Below are positions 12,793 through 26,274 of a stretch of 64,000 nt of DNA, piece by piece; position 1 is the first letter of the stretch; each line of letters starts with the position of its first letter. This DNA is from Anaeramoeba flamelloides. Taxonomy: Eukaryota; Metamonada; Anaeramoebidae. Location of the stretch: assembly GCA_027625915.1 (NCBI GenBank), contig JANTQA010000063.1, positions 1,736,001 through 1,800,000 of the forward strand, in the 5' to 3' direction. Below the pieces are notes generated by a model that was not told where the DNA came from, searched no databases, and saw only the letters and a program-made list of their open reading frames with translations. The position numbers were made by a program, and so were the translations under genes.

Positions 12793-12814
12793 ATATATAT
12801 ATATATATATATAT
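12793..12814. repeat. (TA)n microsatellite
   Basis: About eleven TA units follow an A-tract and are followed by a short alternating ATGTATACACACACAT stretch. Similar (TA)n tracts occur at about 2270-2294 and 32407-32422. Confidence 0.8.
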
Positions 12815-13369
12815 GTATACACACACATAGAGATATATAAATAAATATTTAATAGTTTGATTGTTATAATTTCTTGTTTCTTTTTGATTAGTTCGCTTGT
12901 TCTATTATATTTTTTGTCATTAATTTTAACTTTTTGTTAGAAGTAAATCTTCTAATATTTTTAAAGGGTTGATGTTTAGTATGGTTAAATCTTATAAAAA
13001 ACACCCTTTTAATTAAAATTAAAAAGAATTAATGTTCCATGTTACAAATTCCTTTAAAAATCGATTAGTAAATAATTACTAAAAGTTGATCTCATTTATA
13101 AAAAATGATGTTGTATTAATAAAAAACCCAAGAATATTAGAAAAAAAATCTGCACGTCACCACAAATATCAAGATACAATTCATCTATATTCAGACTACA
13201 CAATCACAAAATATCTTTCTTAAAATTGTGGCGAAATGTAGATTAGTTGCTTAAAAAATTCTATTTTTTAAAAAGTCCAATAATTTTAACGAATAAATTT
13301 TTTTGACAAATTGTTTCTCAAATCATGCAAATATATTGATGCTATATATATCTTTATCAAAAACAAACA

Positions 13370-13710
13370 AAACTAATCAGTATTTGTGCTTTTATGTTGA
13401 TGATTATTGAGTTAATCTTGGAAATTAAAAAAATATCCAAAATAGTCATATTTGAAAGTTCAAAAAATGAATTATTTAATACTTGAAATACTATTATTTG
13501 AGAGTTTCTATTTTTAGATTTTGAAAAGAAATTAAAAAAACAATTTCCAAAGTATAAATTTTTAATAGTGATTCTTAGTAAAAAATATAATAATTTATTG
13601 TTCAATACTATTACAATAGATTTTTGATAACCATTTAAATTCTTTATCCTGAAAAATCTTTTGCCCACAATCACAGCATGCCTAAATTATAGAACAATCT
13701 ATGGTAAAGC
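13370..13710. repeat. Dispersed repeat, family B (copy 1)
   Basis: It aligns in the same orientation with 61480-61830. Anchors are GAGTTAATCTT, AAATATCCAAAATA, ACTATTATTTG[A/G]AG and AATCTATGGTAA near the right end. The copies are diverged. Scattered near-matches to the Tc1/mariner-like pieces follow directly at 13740-13775 (CCACTTGATCTTTTTC), suggesting one larger decayed DNA transposon. Confidence 0.5.
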
Positions 13711-14274
13711 TGATCACTTAGAATTCTTTATGATTAGCCAGAAGCCACTTGATCTTTTTCTTTTGTAGATCTTGTTCCAAAAAAAAAAAAAAGAAAATTC
13801 AACCACAAGTAAAAAAAGTAAAAAAATAAATTTTGGAGATTTTTAAACTGAATTCAGGTTTTGAAAAATTTTTTAAACATTGAAAAAAACCAAAATCAAA
13901 CTGTTTTAATGATGTTTTTAGCATAAAGCCTCTCACACAAACAAAAAAACGCGAACTTGGATTATTTTCTATGAAATTAAATAGCAATCTTCCCTACACA
14001 TATAACGATATTGAATTGATTAGAATATTTGAGATCCAAAAAATTCATTTTGATTTTGTACAGCTAATCATGAAACTCTTTTTAATCAAAATAATTTGCA
14101 AGAAATTTTACAGTAAAGCATTAAATTCTCAGTAAAATAATAATAATCAATTGAAAGTAAATTATCAAAAAGATTTTTTATTGTAATTATATTTTGAGAG
14201 AAAATAAAAAAAAAAAAATAAAATAAAAAAATAAAAAATGAAAAACTTTTTTAAAAAAATGCACCCCAACAAAA

Positions 14275-15910
14275 TTAATTCTCTAATTGGAACTCCTCAA
14301 TTAAAATAGTATTTTGTTGAATTAATTTCTGAGCTTCCTCTTTCCATGAATTAATTTGTTGTAAATTGGAGGACAATACCTTGCATTCATGTACTCTAAA
14401 ATTTAAAAATATGATATAAAAATCAAAAAACGAAGAATGCATCTGAATTAATATTTTCAAAAAGCTGTCCCCCTTTTCCTGTATGAGTTTGGAATCATTT
14501 TTAAATGATTTGATATCCCTTTTCAGTTTCAATTCACAAGTAAAGAAATCAAACCGAGCGCTTTCAAATTGGCTTATTAATTGCAATCGAGTATTTTTCC
14601 AATTTTTAAATTTCTTTCGTTCATTTGCTTTCAAATTTTCAATGCTATTTTTTAATTCCTTATATAACTTGTCATTAATTTTTTTATAAAGTAATTCGTG
14701 TTTGTGATCTTGGATCGCATCAAATTGCTCTAATAATTTGATCATGATTTTTTTTTTATTGAGATCCAAAATGAAATTTTTACTTTGGTTCATCACAAAA
14801 ATAAATTCTGGGATTATTTGTTTCCATAGCCTGATAGCTGAATTAAAAATATAAATCATTTCTGTTGGCTCGATGAATCTTTTGATTTTAATATTACGGC
14901 TCCATTCGTTTAGTTTATCAATTAAATTATCATTTAATTCAATAAATTCATTTTGTTGAAACAAATTTTTATTCACATTTTTAATTTCTTCTAATTCGTT
15001 TTCCTTTTCTGAATTATTTGATTCAAGTTTTTCCTGCTGTAAAAATTTACCTACATTATTTCTTAAATTTTTCCCTGAAATTTCACTTAATTTTTCAAAT
15101 AAATTACCTCTTCCATTCTTAGTTTTCTGAAGATCTATTTTTATTTTATTCATTTCGTGTATTGATTTCTTTGGTTTAACATCTTGTAATTCTTTTTTTT
15201 TTTCTGTTTCTTTTTCAATTTCCTTTTCTTCTTCAGTATTTGAACCCTCCGCTATATTGGAACCCTCTTCGGTATTGGAGCCCTCTTCTGTGTTGGAACC
15301 CTCTTCTGTGTTGGAACCAGGCTCAGTATTGGTGCCAACATCTGTCTCAGAGCCGTCTTCGGTATTGGAGCCCTCTTCGGTATTGGAACCCTCTTCAGTG
15401 TTAGAACCAGGCTCAGTATTGGTGCCAACATCTGTCTCAGAGCCGTCTTCAGTGTTGGAGCCCTTTTCGGTGTTGGTGTCAGCTTCTGTATTGGATCCTG
15501 CGTCAGTATCACTTTCTGTTTTTGGATCCTGATCAACAATAATATTTATTTTAATTTCAACATCTTCATCATCATCATCATCATCTTTTATATCTTTTTC
15601 GTTTGGCTTTCTATTATAAACGGACTTTATTTGTTCTTGATCTGTTAAAAGTAAACGATTTTGTTCATCTTTATCTTTTTCCCAAGTGTCTCCACCATAT
15701 TTATTCGCATACTTTTTGAATCCTTCAACTTTATCAATATCAAAATTGCTATCGAATCTGAAATTATTTTCATTGTTGTCTGATTCGTCAGATGTTTCAT
15801 CGGAATCTGAATTATCAGAAGACCCGTTATCTGTACCTGTGTCTGCATCTGTATCTGTGTCTATATTATGTTTTAACATTTGATCGCTTTCAGTACTCTC
15901 ACTCTCGCTT

Positions 15911-15955
<45 letters not shown>

Positions 15956-18900
15956 ATTTCAATTTTCTTCTTAATACTTCGTTTTCGAACGCTTGGCATC
16001 TGGATTTGTGTTCTTTGAATTTTCCTTACTGATGAGCCTGTTCTAGTAAAAACACCTAAAGATTGGCCTGCTAATGAAGTATTATACCTATCTATTCTTC
16101 CTAACCCTGCACCAGCTCTTTTTTCCATTTGACGATATGATTTTTTTAATAGGATTATACGTTTTTTGGTTTCCATTCTTTGTAATTGATGCTTTTCGTT
16201 TCTTAATGGTTTTAATTTTTTATAATTGATTAATTTTGGACAATCAAATAGATTGTTGAATACTTTGTCTGTTTGATTTTCATCAGTTAATAATATATTT
16301 CCGTCAACTACGGTATCTTTTGTTGATGTTGAACTAGTTTTTTCCTTTCCATTCTTTTCCTTTTGATCATTTTCCTTCTCCTCCTCTTTACCAATTTCAT
16401 CACCTTTCTCTTTCTCTTTCTCTTTCTCTTTCTCACCCTCTTTCTCTTTCTCTTTCTCTTTCTCTTTCTCATCCTCATCATCATCATTACTATTAGAATC
16501 TAAAATAAATTGATTAATAAATTGACTGAATAATTCTGAATGTTGTTGACTCAAATGAGAGATAAAAGTAATAATGAAATTTTTATCTAAATTCTTTTTG
16601 AGATTTAAATTCTTTAAATCAAATTCATCAAAAAAGGTTTCAAAAATTTGGAAATAAGGTTCTGACCATTTTTTAGGAGAATGACCAATGAAGCGTATGA
16701 ATAAGCAATAGATTTCCACTAATAGACTTTTTGGGATAACATCCAAAATCAAAGGCTTTAATTGGAAAAAGAAATCCTCTTCGTCTTCATAATTATTATT
16801 TAAAAACTCTGTCAAAATATTTTTCAATTCGATATAATTTAATCTTCCACTCGCGGTTATTAAGTTTTTGATCATTTGGTCTAAATATTCCACTGTCCAA
16901 ATATAGACTTCTTCACCCAAATGTTCGCTTTCCTGATTTAATTGCCCTTGTGTCCTAACTCTTTTTAATTTATCGCCACCACCAACATTATCATTGCTAT
17001 TGCTATTGCTATCATGTAATTGTTTGATTTTATTAATTTTTTGTTGGTTTAAAAAATCGGGATCAATTTTTTTGATTAAGCAAGGTAAGAGCATAAATAT
17101 ATTGATAAAATATTTGGTTTGCATATTTTCAATAATTTTATCATGATCAATTATTATCAATTTTGACAAAATGTGGATTGTCATTTCAAAAGTATTGGCA
17201 TGCTCCAGCCCCTTCAAGATATTCGAATATAATAATGAAGAGTTCTTAAATTCAATATTAAAACTATTTGGCTTTGAATCAATAATATTTTGAAAATTTT
17301 GATCAATATCCTCGCGAGTCTTGCCAATAAAAAATTTATTGATTAAATCGTTTATTGAACCTAAACATTCGTCGATTATATTAACATTATTTGATTTTAG
17401 TAAAAACAAAAGTTGCCAATAAATTATTGTGCATTGCGATGGGTCTGTGAATTTTTTAATTAATACATTAAAAGTTTTTAAATTTTCTAAAAATAGATAA
17501 CGGTAATTTTGTAAAGATTCAGTTGCATTTTTTTGAGTAATTGTATTTTTATTATTATTATTATTGTTGTTGTTATTTGTTGTTGTTGTCGTTTCTTCGT
17601 GTGTTTCTGTTACATTTCCATATTCTTTACTATATTTAATAATATAATGGAAATTGGAAATAATTTCTTTAATTTCATATTCGTCAACTTCGTCCATTAA
17701 TATTCGGAGAATTTGATGAGATCTGGCAATAATTCTGACCTTTTTTTTCGTTAATTCTGCTTGTTCTTTCCAAATCAGCCAATCCAGAGATTCCTGTGCC
17801 CATTTGGCCTTGATATCCTTATCGATCGATTCAAACAATTGGTAGATTAATTTTAAAAATTTGATCATTTCCAATTCAGAATTATTTTTAAAATTTTCAA
17901 TCGAAATTAATTCGTTTTCCCAAAATTGATGATTGTTTTTTTGGTTTAATTTTTCCAAGATCTTGCTCGCAAATAAATTATATTTTAATCCCACCGAAGT
18001 TTTTGATTGCACAATTAGATTTATAATTAAATTGGATAATAGAGTTTTGCTTTCTTGTCGAACAAAGGTAATTTTCGAATCCAAGCCAATGAATGCCAAA
18101 TGTAAAATTAGGGGCAAGTTTTGATGGAAAATGGTTGGTGTTAAATGTACAAGATTTGAAGAAATGATGATAATGAAATCTGAAATGCCAATCAAGCGTT
18201 CTGTATTATCGTTTTCGAAGAGAACATTGTTGGTGTTATTCTGGTTATTGGATTTTAAACTTTTAAAATAATTCATTGAAAAGTTTTTCAAATGCTTAGA
18301 TTTTAATAAGGTCTGAATAAAGAGATTTTTATTTTTTTTCTTCTTTCTATTTTTTTTTCTCATTCGATCCTTCTTGATTTCGTTATTTGACAGATAAAAT
18401 GCAATTTGCTTACAGGCTCTTAAATATTCGACATTTAATTTGCCCATACTTGTAACTGTAAGAATGGAGATTATTTTTCTCAAATTGTTTTTATTTGAAG
18501 CAAATTCTTCCCAAATATTGGAAATTATTTGAACATTAATAAAGGTGTCCTTTAAGAGAATGTTTATTAAATTATGGAAACAAAATTTAAATTCCTGGCT
18601 GCTTTGTTGATTTTTTTTAACATAAATGATATTTTTCATCCAGGGGGTTATAAAATTCAAAATCGATTCCTTTTTGTTGGCCACATAATCTCTCTGGTTG
18701 TTCGTGCTGTTTTGACTATTCTTGATGTAATTGTCTAAAGTCCAATAACTTTTAATCGCCTCTCGGATAATTTGGAAGCTAGATTCGGGGATGGTCAAGG
18801 ATAAAAATTCATTGATGATTCTTCGTTCTTCATTGGTCTTTTCTGGGATCATGCAATAATGGGAATTAATGATGGGGATTTTTTTCATCCCTAATTGATT

Positions 18901-21900
18901 TTGAGGAATTAGTGAATCGATTTTGTTGTGATATAATTTTTCGATTCTGCCTTGTAAGATCGAATTTTTGGAATCAAAATGATAAAAAATATAGTTTAAC
19001 AATTTTTCATCGTTTAATTCAATAATGTTTTTCAGTAAAGAGTTGACGATACAATTAGCAAAGGTCACTTCAATTTCGGAATCTATTGAAAAGGAATTGA
19101 TCAGATAGTATTCGATCAATGGATTGTTCCACGATTTGTCCTCGTCATCATCCTTATCATCAGAACCCCTATTATCCTCCACATACACATCATCCTTTTC
19201 GATATATTCATTCCTGTCCTCAAGGGTATTATTATAATTCAAAATTTTTTGTAAAGTATCCATTCCAATAATTTTTAAATGAGGATCCAATTGTCCAATT
19301 AGATCTTTACTCCATTTGAAAACTGGTGAATTCTGCTTTAAAAAGTCTCTATTGAAGATCTTGCCTAAAAATAAATTAGAAAATGTTTGAAAGCAAATTA
19401 ATCTTAAGGATTCATATTTTTTTTTTTTCAATTCTTGTTGAATTTGTTCAAGATTTTGTTGGTTTTTGCTTTTTTGCTTTTCAAAGGACTTTAATTCCTT
19501 TTTATTTAAACGGGAAGTGTCCCGTTTAAAAAAACCCGAAAAATAATGCTCCCAATTCTTGATCAACAATTGGAAAAAATATTCCTTTTGAGCTATTGAG
19601 AGGGGGGAAATGGTAAAGGTGGTTTCAATGTATTTGTTTAACAATAATAAATAATTATATTGCAAATCGAAATCTGTATTGTACAAATTAGCCCTCTTCC
19701 CTGACAAATACTGTGAAACATAACTGATGTGCTTGTAAATGGACTGGAAAAGGTGCTTGTTTTCTGAAATGCCCTTTTTATTAAAATTATTTAAAAATCT
19801 TCGATATATTTCACAAATTAAAGACAACTTATTTTCAACTTGTAAATGTTGCTTTTTGATTTTGATTTTTTTTTTTTTCACTAAAGAGCTTTTATAATTC
19901 TCAACTTGTGTTGCCAATAAATTCCACCCGTTGCCATTCGCATTCGATAAAATAGTAATTAAGGAACTAATGATCTCTGTATTATCCGAATCAATGGCAA
20001 TTAAAATGGTTTTATAAAATTCTGAAATCTGTTTAATCGTTAAAACGTTCGTTGAGCAACAGCTGCCAACAATGTTAGAATAATTCCTCCAAATTATCGT
20101 TTTTTCTTGTAATTGGCTTTCCAAATCTTTATCATTGCTATGATCCTTATTCAATTTCTTCTCTTCGTCCATCAAATTAAAGAAATGCTTTTGATTTTCA
20201 AATATATTCAGGATTTCCTTACAAGCAAATTTTAAGGTGTTTACATTTTTTTTCAAAATCATTTTCAGTATTCGACTCAAATGCTTACACCACATTAAAT
20301 TGTCTTCATAAGCCTCTGATTCTAACATTTTGATTATTCCATTTTTAATTGTTTCTTCGAGTTTTTTATTTTCCACTTCACCCTCACCCCCACCTTGGGT
20401 TTTGCCATCTTCCTTTTCATTATATTTATCATAATAATTCAAATAATCATCTATACTAGTCTCAAATTTTGGATTAAAAAGGTTTTTTTTCATATTCAAA
20501 TATTTTCCAGATGCTTTATCTTTTTCTTTATTAACGTTCTCGTCATTATCATCGTTATCATCATCATCATAATCTTCTTCTTCTTCATCTTTTTTCGAAT
20601 TAAATTGTAAAAAGGAATTTGGAACATTGGTATTATTTTCCAAAATTAAATTTAATAAATTATGTGCATTACTTTGCCTCGATAATTCCTTTTTTTTAAA
20701 TATATATAATGGCTTTAATTCAGATAAGGTAAAGGATTTGTGTGTGTTCAATATTTCTTTAATTATCGAAAATTTGTTTTTATATAGGCCGATTAAAGAA
20801 TTCTCCTCTGTAATTCTAGCTTGCTCGTCGATTAAATAATTACTTAAATCTTCCAAAGTAAATAGCAATTTAAAGGATAATAATCTGACTCCAGGATTTG
20901 GCGAGGCTAAATGGATCAAATTTAAGCCCTGCAATTCATTTATATCGAAATTAATGGCAATGCCCGTGAATTTGTCATCGAAAAGAGTCATATCTAGCAT
21001 TTCCAAATCAAATCCCATTTCATTTTGATTTGACAAAATATTTTTCCATATATTTAACAATTGAAAGACATTTTGGTAAGATTGCTTAATGACATCATAC
21101 AAATTGAATTCAATCATCAATATAAATTTAAAATAATCCCTGACGATTAATGGCCTAATTGAATCTTTGTCCTCCAATATTTTTTTCAATGCAGCCAAAC
21201 TAACACTGCTTAATTCTTCATTAACATGAATGGTATATTTGATTAGCTTGTGTAATGTGCTTAAAGGTGAAGGAAACAGATTTGGTAAAATCTTAATAAA
21301 CCCAATCAAAAAATTAAGATTAGCTTGATAATGTAATTGGTTTTTAGGACTTTCCTTTTCCATCAAATAATTTTTTTTAATTTTTTCGTCGTGAATATTG
21401 CTTAATAAATAATTACCGACATTTTGATCAACAGAGTCCAAGATTTTTTCAATTGAATTCTCAATATTGATCAAGATTTCATTTTCAATTTTCACATTGG
21501 TTTCTTCATCAATAAAGCCATCTTCGTAACTGTCCTGCTTTTTTAACAATTTTTTTAAAATTAGAAATCCAAAAGTCATTCTTTCGATGTTAAATAAATT
21601 ATTTTTTTTGGTTTCAAATAATTTGATAATAATATTATTGATGCAGTATTCTGGATTCCATTTGCTGACAATGGTAATGATCTTTGTGATAATTCCTCCC
21701 ATTTGCCCTCCAAAGATTTTTTCATTATTGAGATTAATCCATTTATCAAAAATGCCATTTAAAAAGTTTTTGATATATTCGGGATCCTTTATTTTGGAAA
21801 ATCTTTTTAAAAAGTTTTCCAAATAGTTCGATAAGCATAATAATGCTATTTTCTTGCCATTTTTATTTTTAAAGATTTGTAATAAGAGAGCTTCATACCC

Positions 21901-22107
21901 TTTTTGATATTTTTCACTAAATTCAACACTAGTAATGAAAATTGAATTGGTCATTAAATTAATCCCAATCGTTAACTTTGAAATATCATGATCATTTTTC
22001 ATTTTTTTCGATCTTTCGGAAATGTTTTGTCCAAATAAAAATAATCTTTCAATTTTTGAATTCCATTCTTGAGTTTTTTCATTTTCTTTTTCAATTTCAA
22101 TTTCTTC

Positions 22108-22161
<54 letters not shown>

Positions 22162-25100
22162 TCCATCATCATCATCGTCGTCGTCGTCGTCGTCTTGCTC
22201 AAATTTACATGTAGATATTAAATTTGAAATAATATTGATCATTTTTAAATTATTTTTTTCCTCCTTTTTGTTTTTTTTTGATTTCTTTTTTTTATTATCA
22301 GTACAACTCTCGCAATGTTTTAAAAATCCATCCAAAAATTCACATGCCTCAGAAATATTTTCTTGACTATTAAGTTTGATTGCAATTAACTTTGATAATT
22401 TTTCTAAATTAAGTAATGATTGTTCATCATTGATATTTAAATGCTTTATCAATTCAGTTTGGATCACTTTTAATGAAATTAAACTAATATTGTTAAAAAT
22501 TTTTTCATATCCATTTAGAATTATTTCAATGTTAGAAGACTTCTTTTCTTTGTCTGTGTAGGTTTTTAAATAGCTTTCTAATTCGAGTATTTGCCCAGCG
22601 CATACATTTGTTAACTCGGTTAAAGTTTCAGTTTTGAATTTGATATTTGTTATATTAATTAATTTATGTATAGCACTCATAAATAAATATTCAAGTAAAA
22701 ATCTACATAATTTCATTTATTTTTTTTTTTTTTTTTAATGGTTAATTAGTGTTTAAAAGAATTGTTTTGTTTTTTTTTTTAATGATTAATTATTGTTTAA
22801 AGAATTGTTTTGTTTTTTTTTATTTTTTCATAATATAAATTTAGGGTTTGGTAATTATCATTTATATAATAAAATAAAGAAAAAGAAAGATTTTGATAAA
22901 AATTGTTGAAATTCACATTTTATTTTGGTTTTTGGTTTTTATTTGATTATGATTTTTAATAAACCGTTTTTAACCAAAATATGTACAACATAATATATTT
23001 CGTATTTGAATATTTGATAACATTTTTGGTTTATTTTTTCGAGAAAAGTCGAAATATATTCAAGGTTTGGATTAAACTGCCAATGCAAGAGAATTGTGCT
23101 AATATTATGGTTTTTTTTTTACTCCATTGCAAAAATAAGATAATTACTGTGAATGCGATTTTTGGATTTCATTTGTTCATAGAATAAAAATTAATTATGT
23201 TCAGAAAAAAAATCAAGACTTTCAAAATTCAAAAAGAATTATTAAAAATTATTTTTACAACTTTAATAATCTAATGGTTTTAAATACAAAAACTAAAAGC
23301 CCCCTTTCGTCATTTTTTAACAGTTCTTTGATAAATTATTTATAATTGGGTACTGTTTTGGGTTATAATCATTAATATTTGTATATTAAAATGAGAATTT
23401 TATTCATGTAAGTGTATAAAAAATGGGCTAAATGAAAAAAAAAAAAAAAAGAAAATTGTTTTTGAAAAAATTTTCAAAATTCTTGTTTGATATTGGCAAT
23501 TGGTAATTTAAAGTTTAATTATCTTTTTTTTTTTTTGTATGAATAAAATATTCTTATTTTTTTATGTATTAGTAGTTATTTTGTGATTTTTTCTTGAAAT
23601 GATCTAAAGCATATTAAAAGGGTGTCTTTAAATGGACAAGTAAACTATACAACTAATGATAAATCTTAATCTTGATAATGGTTAAATTGATCTTGAATTG
23701 ACTTTATAAAAATAGTTTGATTTTGGATAATTTATCACCTTTTTTTTTTTTTTTGAATTTACATTTTTCCAAAATACTAAAATTTTCTTTAAAAGTATAA
23801 AAGAAATTAAGAATATCAATTTTTTTTTTTTTGGAATCTTCTTAAACTCTGTTTCTTAAATTTTAAAGTTTTACCAATTGCTTCATCAAATTACAAATAA
23901 CGTGGGAAAATGTATTATTACAAGCTTGTTCTATTTTTAAATTTTATTTCTTGCTTTTCTTTCTCTTTTTCTTTTCTTTGTTCAAAAATAAATTTTTTTC
24001 TTTTTATTTTTTTTTAAGAAAAGATATCCTATGGGTTTATAATCTTGCCGACACTATAGTTAGGATCATTAAAATCTAAATAAATTTTGTGTTTATGGAA
24101 GTGCCGTCAAGTGTAGTTGAGTTCCGTAGATTAAGTAGATTGCCATAGATTTCCGTAAAGTTCCACCAGGTGTCTATGTTTTCTTTAGGTTTTCTGTTTA
24201 ATTGGAAAATCAATAGATTTTCGTTAGGTTTTTTTGAGTTTTCTATTTATTTAGAAAATCAATAGATTTTCGAAATAAAACAGAAACCCTCAAAAAAACC
24301 TAGAACACTTTAGAGATAAAACAGGAAACCTTAAGAAAACCGCCTTTAGGGTTTTTTTCAATTCCAGAAATAAAAAGAAAACTCAAGAAATTTTCTTTTA
24401 ATTTCTGAAATTAAAGAAAACCTAACAACACTTTTCCATAATTCAAAAGAATAGAGAAAAATCAAAGATTTTACTCTATTCTTTTAAATTATGGAAAAGT
24501 TAATGGCTATTTTAAATAATTTGAGAAATAAACTCAAAATTTCTAAAAGGTTTTTTTTAATTTCTCATTAAAAAAAAAAATTAACGACAAAGAGGATGTA
24601 ATTTTGTTGAATCACCTTTCCAATAATAATAATAATAAACATAAAAAGAATTAATATTTTTTACGATTTTATTTTTTTTGATAAAATGAACTGGAATTGA
24701 GAATAAAAATCCACAACTTCTAATAATGATTATTATTTACCAGAATAAAAATTAAAGACTTTTAGTAAAAGTACATCTATTTTAAAAAAAGTGTTTATTT
24801 TTTTAAAGAAATTTAAAAAAAATATTTATTTATAAATTTTTCATTTGTTTATTTTTTCAGATTATTCTGATTCACTAACATTGTTATTAGAGGTTATATA
24901 GTTGATGGGTGGTGAAATTTTTTCAAATATTGGAAAAAATAATGATTTCGAAAATGAACTATAATTTCAAATTAGTCATTTTAAAAACACTTTTGTCAGA
25001 CCTTTTTAAAATTATTGAATTCAATTTGGTTAAATTCTATTTCCTTACAGAGTATTAAACAAATTTAGGAATTAATGAAAATATCAAAAAAAATGAAAAT

Positions 25101-26274
25101 ATCAATAAAAATGAAAATATTATGAAGTAATGAGTTGTACTGAGAGTTCCATTTTATAATATCTGATTAACTAAATGGGTTTGATAAATGTGTTTGGTAA
25201 AGAGTGTAGATTTGTTTTAAATTCATTCCAAAAAGAGAATGTGAAAGAAAAGAATACTTTTAAGAAAATAAATTTGAAAGTAGAAAATTTGTACTTTCTA
25301 CTGTTATTTGAATTTCAAATATGATAAAACGTTCATCTTATCTTCTTCATTTTTAAGCTTAACTTTTTGAGTTGCCATTTACAACAAAAGATAATTACCC
25401 AATTTTTAATATTGTAAAAGGGGTTTCTGAAAATATAACCGTTTTAAAAATGTGAGAGATTTTTCAAAACTTTTTCAGAATTAAAACTTTTATCATGTTT
25501 TCTATTTTAAAAAAGTGAAAACTTTTTCTGAATTAAAACTTTTATCAAGTTTTCTGTTTGAGTAGAGGGAGGAACACCATTTAAGTATTGTGTAGATACT
25601 GGGTCTGAAGTAAAGCACTTTTTTTAAAAAGTTTTGCTCTTGTTTAAAAAGTTTTTATTCGAACAAAATCATAAAAAAAAAATAAATTAATCACTTTTTT
25701 CAAATGAATGTAAATGTTTTCTTTTTGTCTTTTTTATTTGTTTCCGAAATAATTCAATAAAAAGATCAAATTTTTTGTGTGAGTTAATTTAACTTTTTTT
25801 TTTTATTCAATTGTTAATTCTCCTTGGTTGTGTTTTTTCTGAGAAAAACATTTAAATTTTACAAAAATATTATAAATTTCAAAAAATAAAAGGATTGAGG
25901 AAGTCAAAAAAACTATTTTTTAAAAATATCAAAAGAGGGAAAAAAAATGAAAAAAAAAAAGAAAAAAAAAAATTTGTTTACTTTTTATTATCTTTTTCTT
26001 TAACTTCTTCTGTTTTGCTAATTTCCTCTTTTGTTGATTTGGACATTTGTGAAATAGTGGCTTTTCTCCATTGAACAATTGATTTAATGATAATATCAGG
26101 TGTGGATTCCATAAGAACAACAAGAGAATCTATGATTTTGCAAAGTTTGCTATCACTGTGGATATTAAACTTGGTTTGTTTTGTTTCTTTTGGTTTTTGA
26201 TAAATGAACTCATTGGAGCACTGAGTAAATTTGTCAAGCAAACACTGAATAAAAATTTGTGAGGTAATTTCCAT
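14275..26274 (-). CDS. FRY: Furry / Tao3 / MOR2-type cell-morphogenesis scaffold protein
   Basis: Two exons (26274-25982 and 22702-14275) encode about 2,906 aa, close to animal Furry. Joining GT(AAAC) to TATGTAG restores phase (2+1). Elsewhere the family scaffolds NDR/LATS kinases in cell polarity and morphogenesis. Family matches as I recall them: N-terminal IFIQCLLDKFTQ and SLVVLMESTPDIIIKS, then the helix FLLEYLFMSAIHKL across the splice, NIERMTFGFLIL near 480, HVNEELSSVSLAAL near 590, LPLILHLAFIGLD near 1630 and a KKKVRIIARSHQIL block near 1755. This HEAT/armadillo-like body is interrupted by poly-D (about 265-300) and acidic inserts. From about 2170 it turns low-complexity (EK, SE, then GSNTEE repeats). 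The last 220 residues are helical and charged, unlike the Furry end I know. The frame upstream of Met1 is open but low-complexity. Confidence 0.88.
15245..15485 (-). repeat. Coding tandem repeat (GSNTEE units) in Furry
   Basis: An 18-bp unit encodes GSNTEE, with variants GSETDVGTNTEP forming a longer 72-90 bp higher-order repeat. Two long blocks are nearly identical, which implies recent expansion or slippage. It lies in the disordered region at about residues 2500-2580 of the protein. Confidence 0.85.
22107..22195 (-). repeat. Coding trinucleotide repeat (poly-Asp) in Furry
   Basis: A (TCA)n run changes to (TCG)n near 22178, encoding about 26 aspartates interrupted by GF. A trinucleotide tract of this size is likely length-variable between strains. 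It interrupts the N-terminal armadillo-like body at about residues 265-300. Confidence 0.85.
24178..24340. repeat. Foldback (hairpin) element in the Furry intron
   Basis: Outer arms GTTTTCTTTAGGTTTTCTGT (24178 on) and the near-inverse ending at 24340 are about 22 bp. Inner arms AGGTTTTTTTGAG / CTCAAAAAAACCT nest inside. The loop carries two direct copies of GAAAATCAATAGATTTTCG, itself palindromic. Together they could form one branched hairpin in DNA or intronic RNA. Confidence 0.65.
25440..25640. repeat. Dispersed repeat, family D (copy 1)
   Basis: It matches 51585-51800 in the same orientation: TTTTTAAAAAGTTTT blocks, AAAAAAGTGAAAA, TTTTTC[T/A]GAATT and the ATTT[A/G]AGTATTGTGTAGA-like centre. 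Internal near-direct repeats of AGAATTAAAACTTTTATCA occur. Both copies lie inside long introns. Unclassified. Confidence 0.55.

Larger units (their letters stand above)
6757..14274. other. Intergenic region upstream of MYB and downstream of Furry
   Basis: About 7.5 kb lies between the MYB 5' end and the Furry stop codon. It holds a possible extra MYB 5' exon (7098-6877, - strand, 73 aa), which ends in a good donor (AAA|GTGAGT). It also holds two tandemly placed MITE copies, a repeat shared with 60 kb, a second small MITE, a C-rich quadruplex-like run, a (TA)n tract and a repeat shared with 61.5 kb, all listed separately. The remaining DNA is AT-rich and stop-laden in all frames. Confidence 0.5.
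22703..25981 (-). other. Long first intron of Furry (3,279 bp)
   Basis: The donor GTAAAC follows the AA of the interrupted Lys codon, and the acceptor is ATTATGTAG. The intron holds a foldback element (24178-24340) and a dispersed repeat (25440-25640). Reading frames inside are stop-laden; a 68-aa frame at 22981-23187 (+) has no coding character. Confidence 0.8.

Noticed and set aside
15252-15974. Several overlapping frames rich in EPSSVL, RVPI or SHSHSH repeats
   Set aside because: They are alternate-frame and antisense readings of the Furry GSNTEE and SE repeats.
21978-22214. Poly-His (+) and poly-Met (-) frames
   Set aside because: They are shadows of the poly-Asp trinucleotide repeat in Furry.
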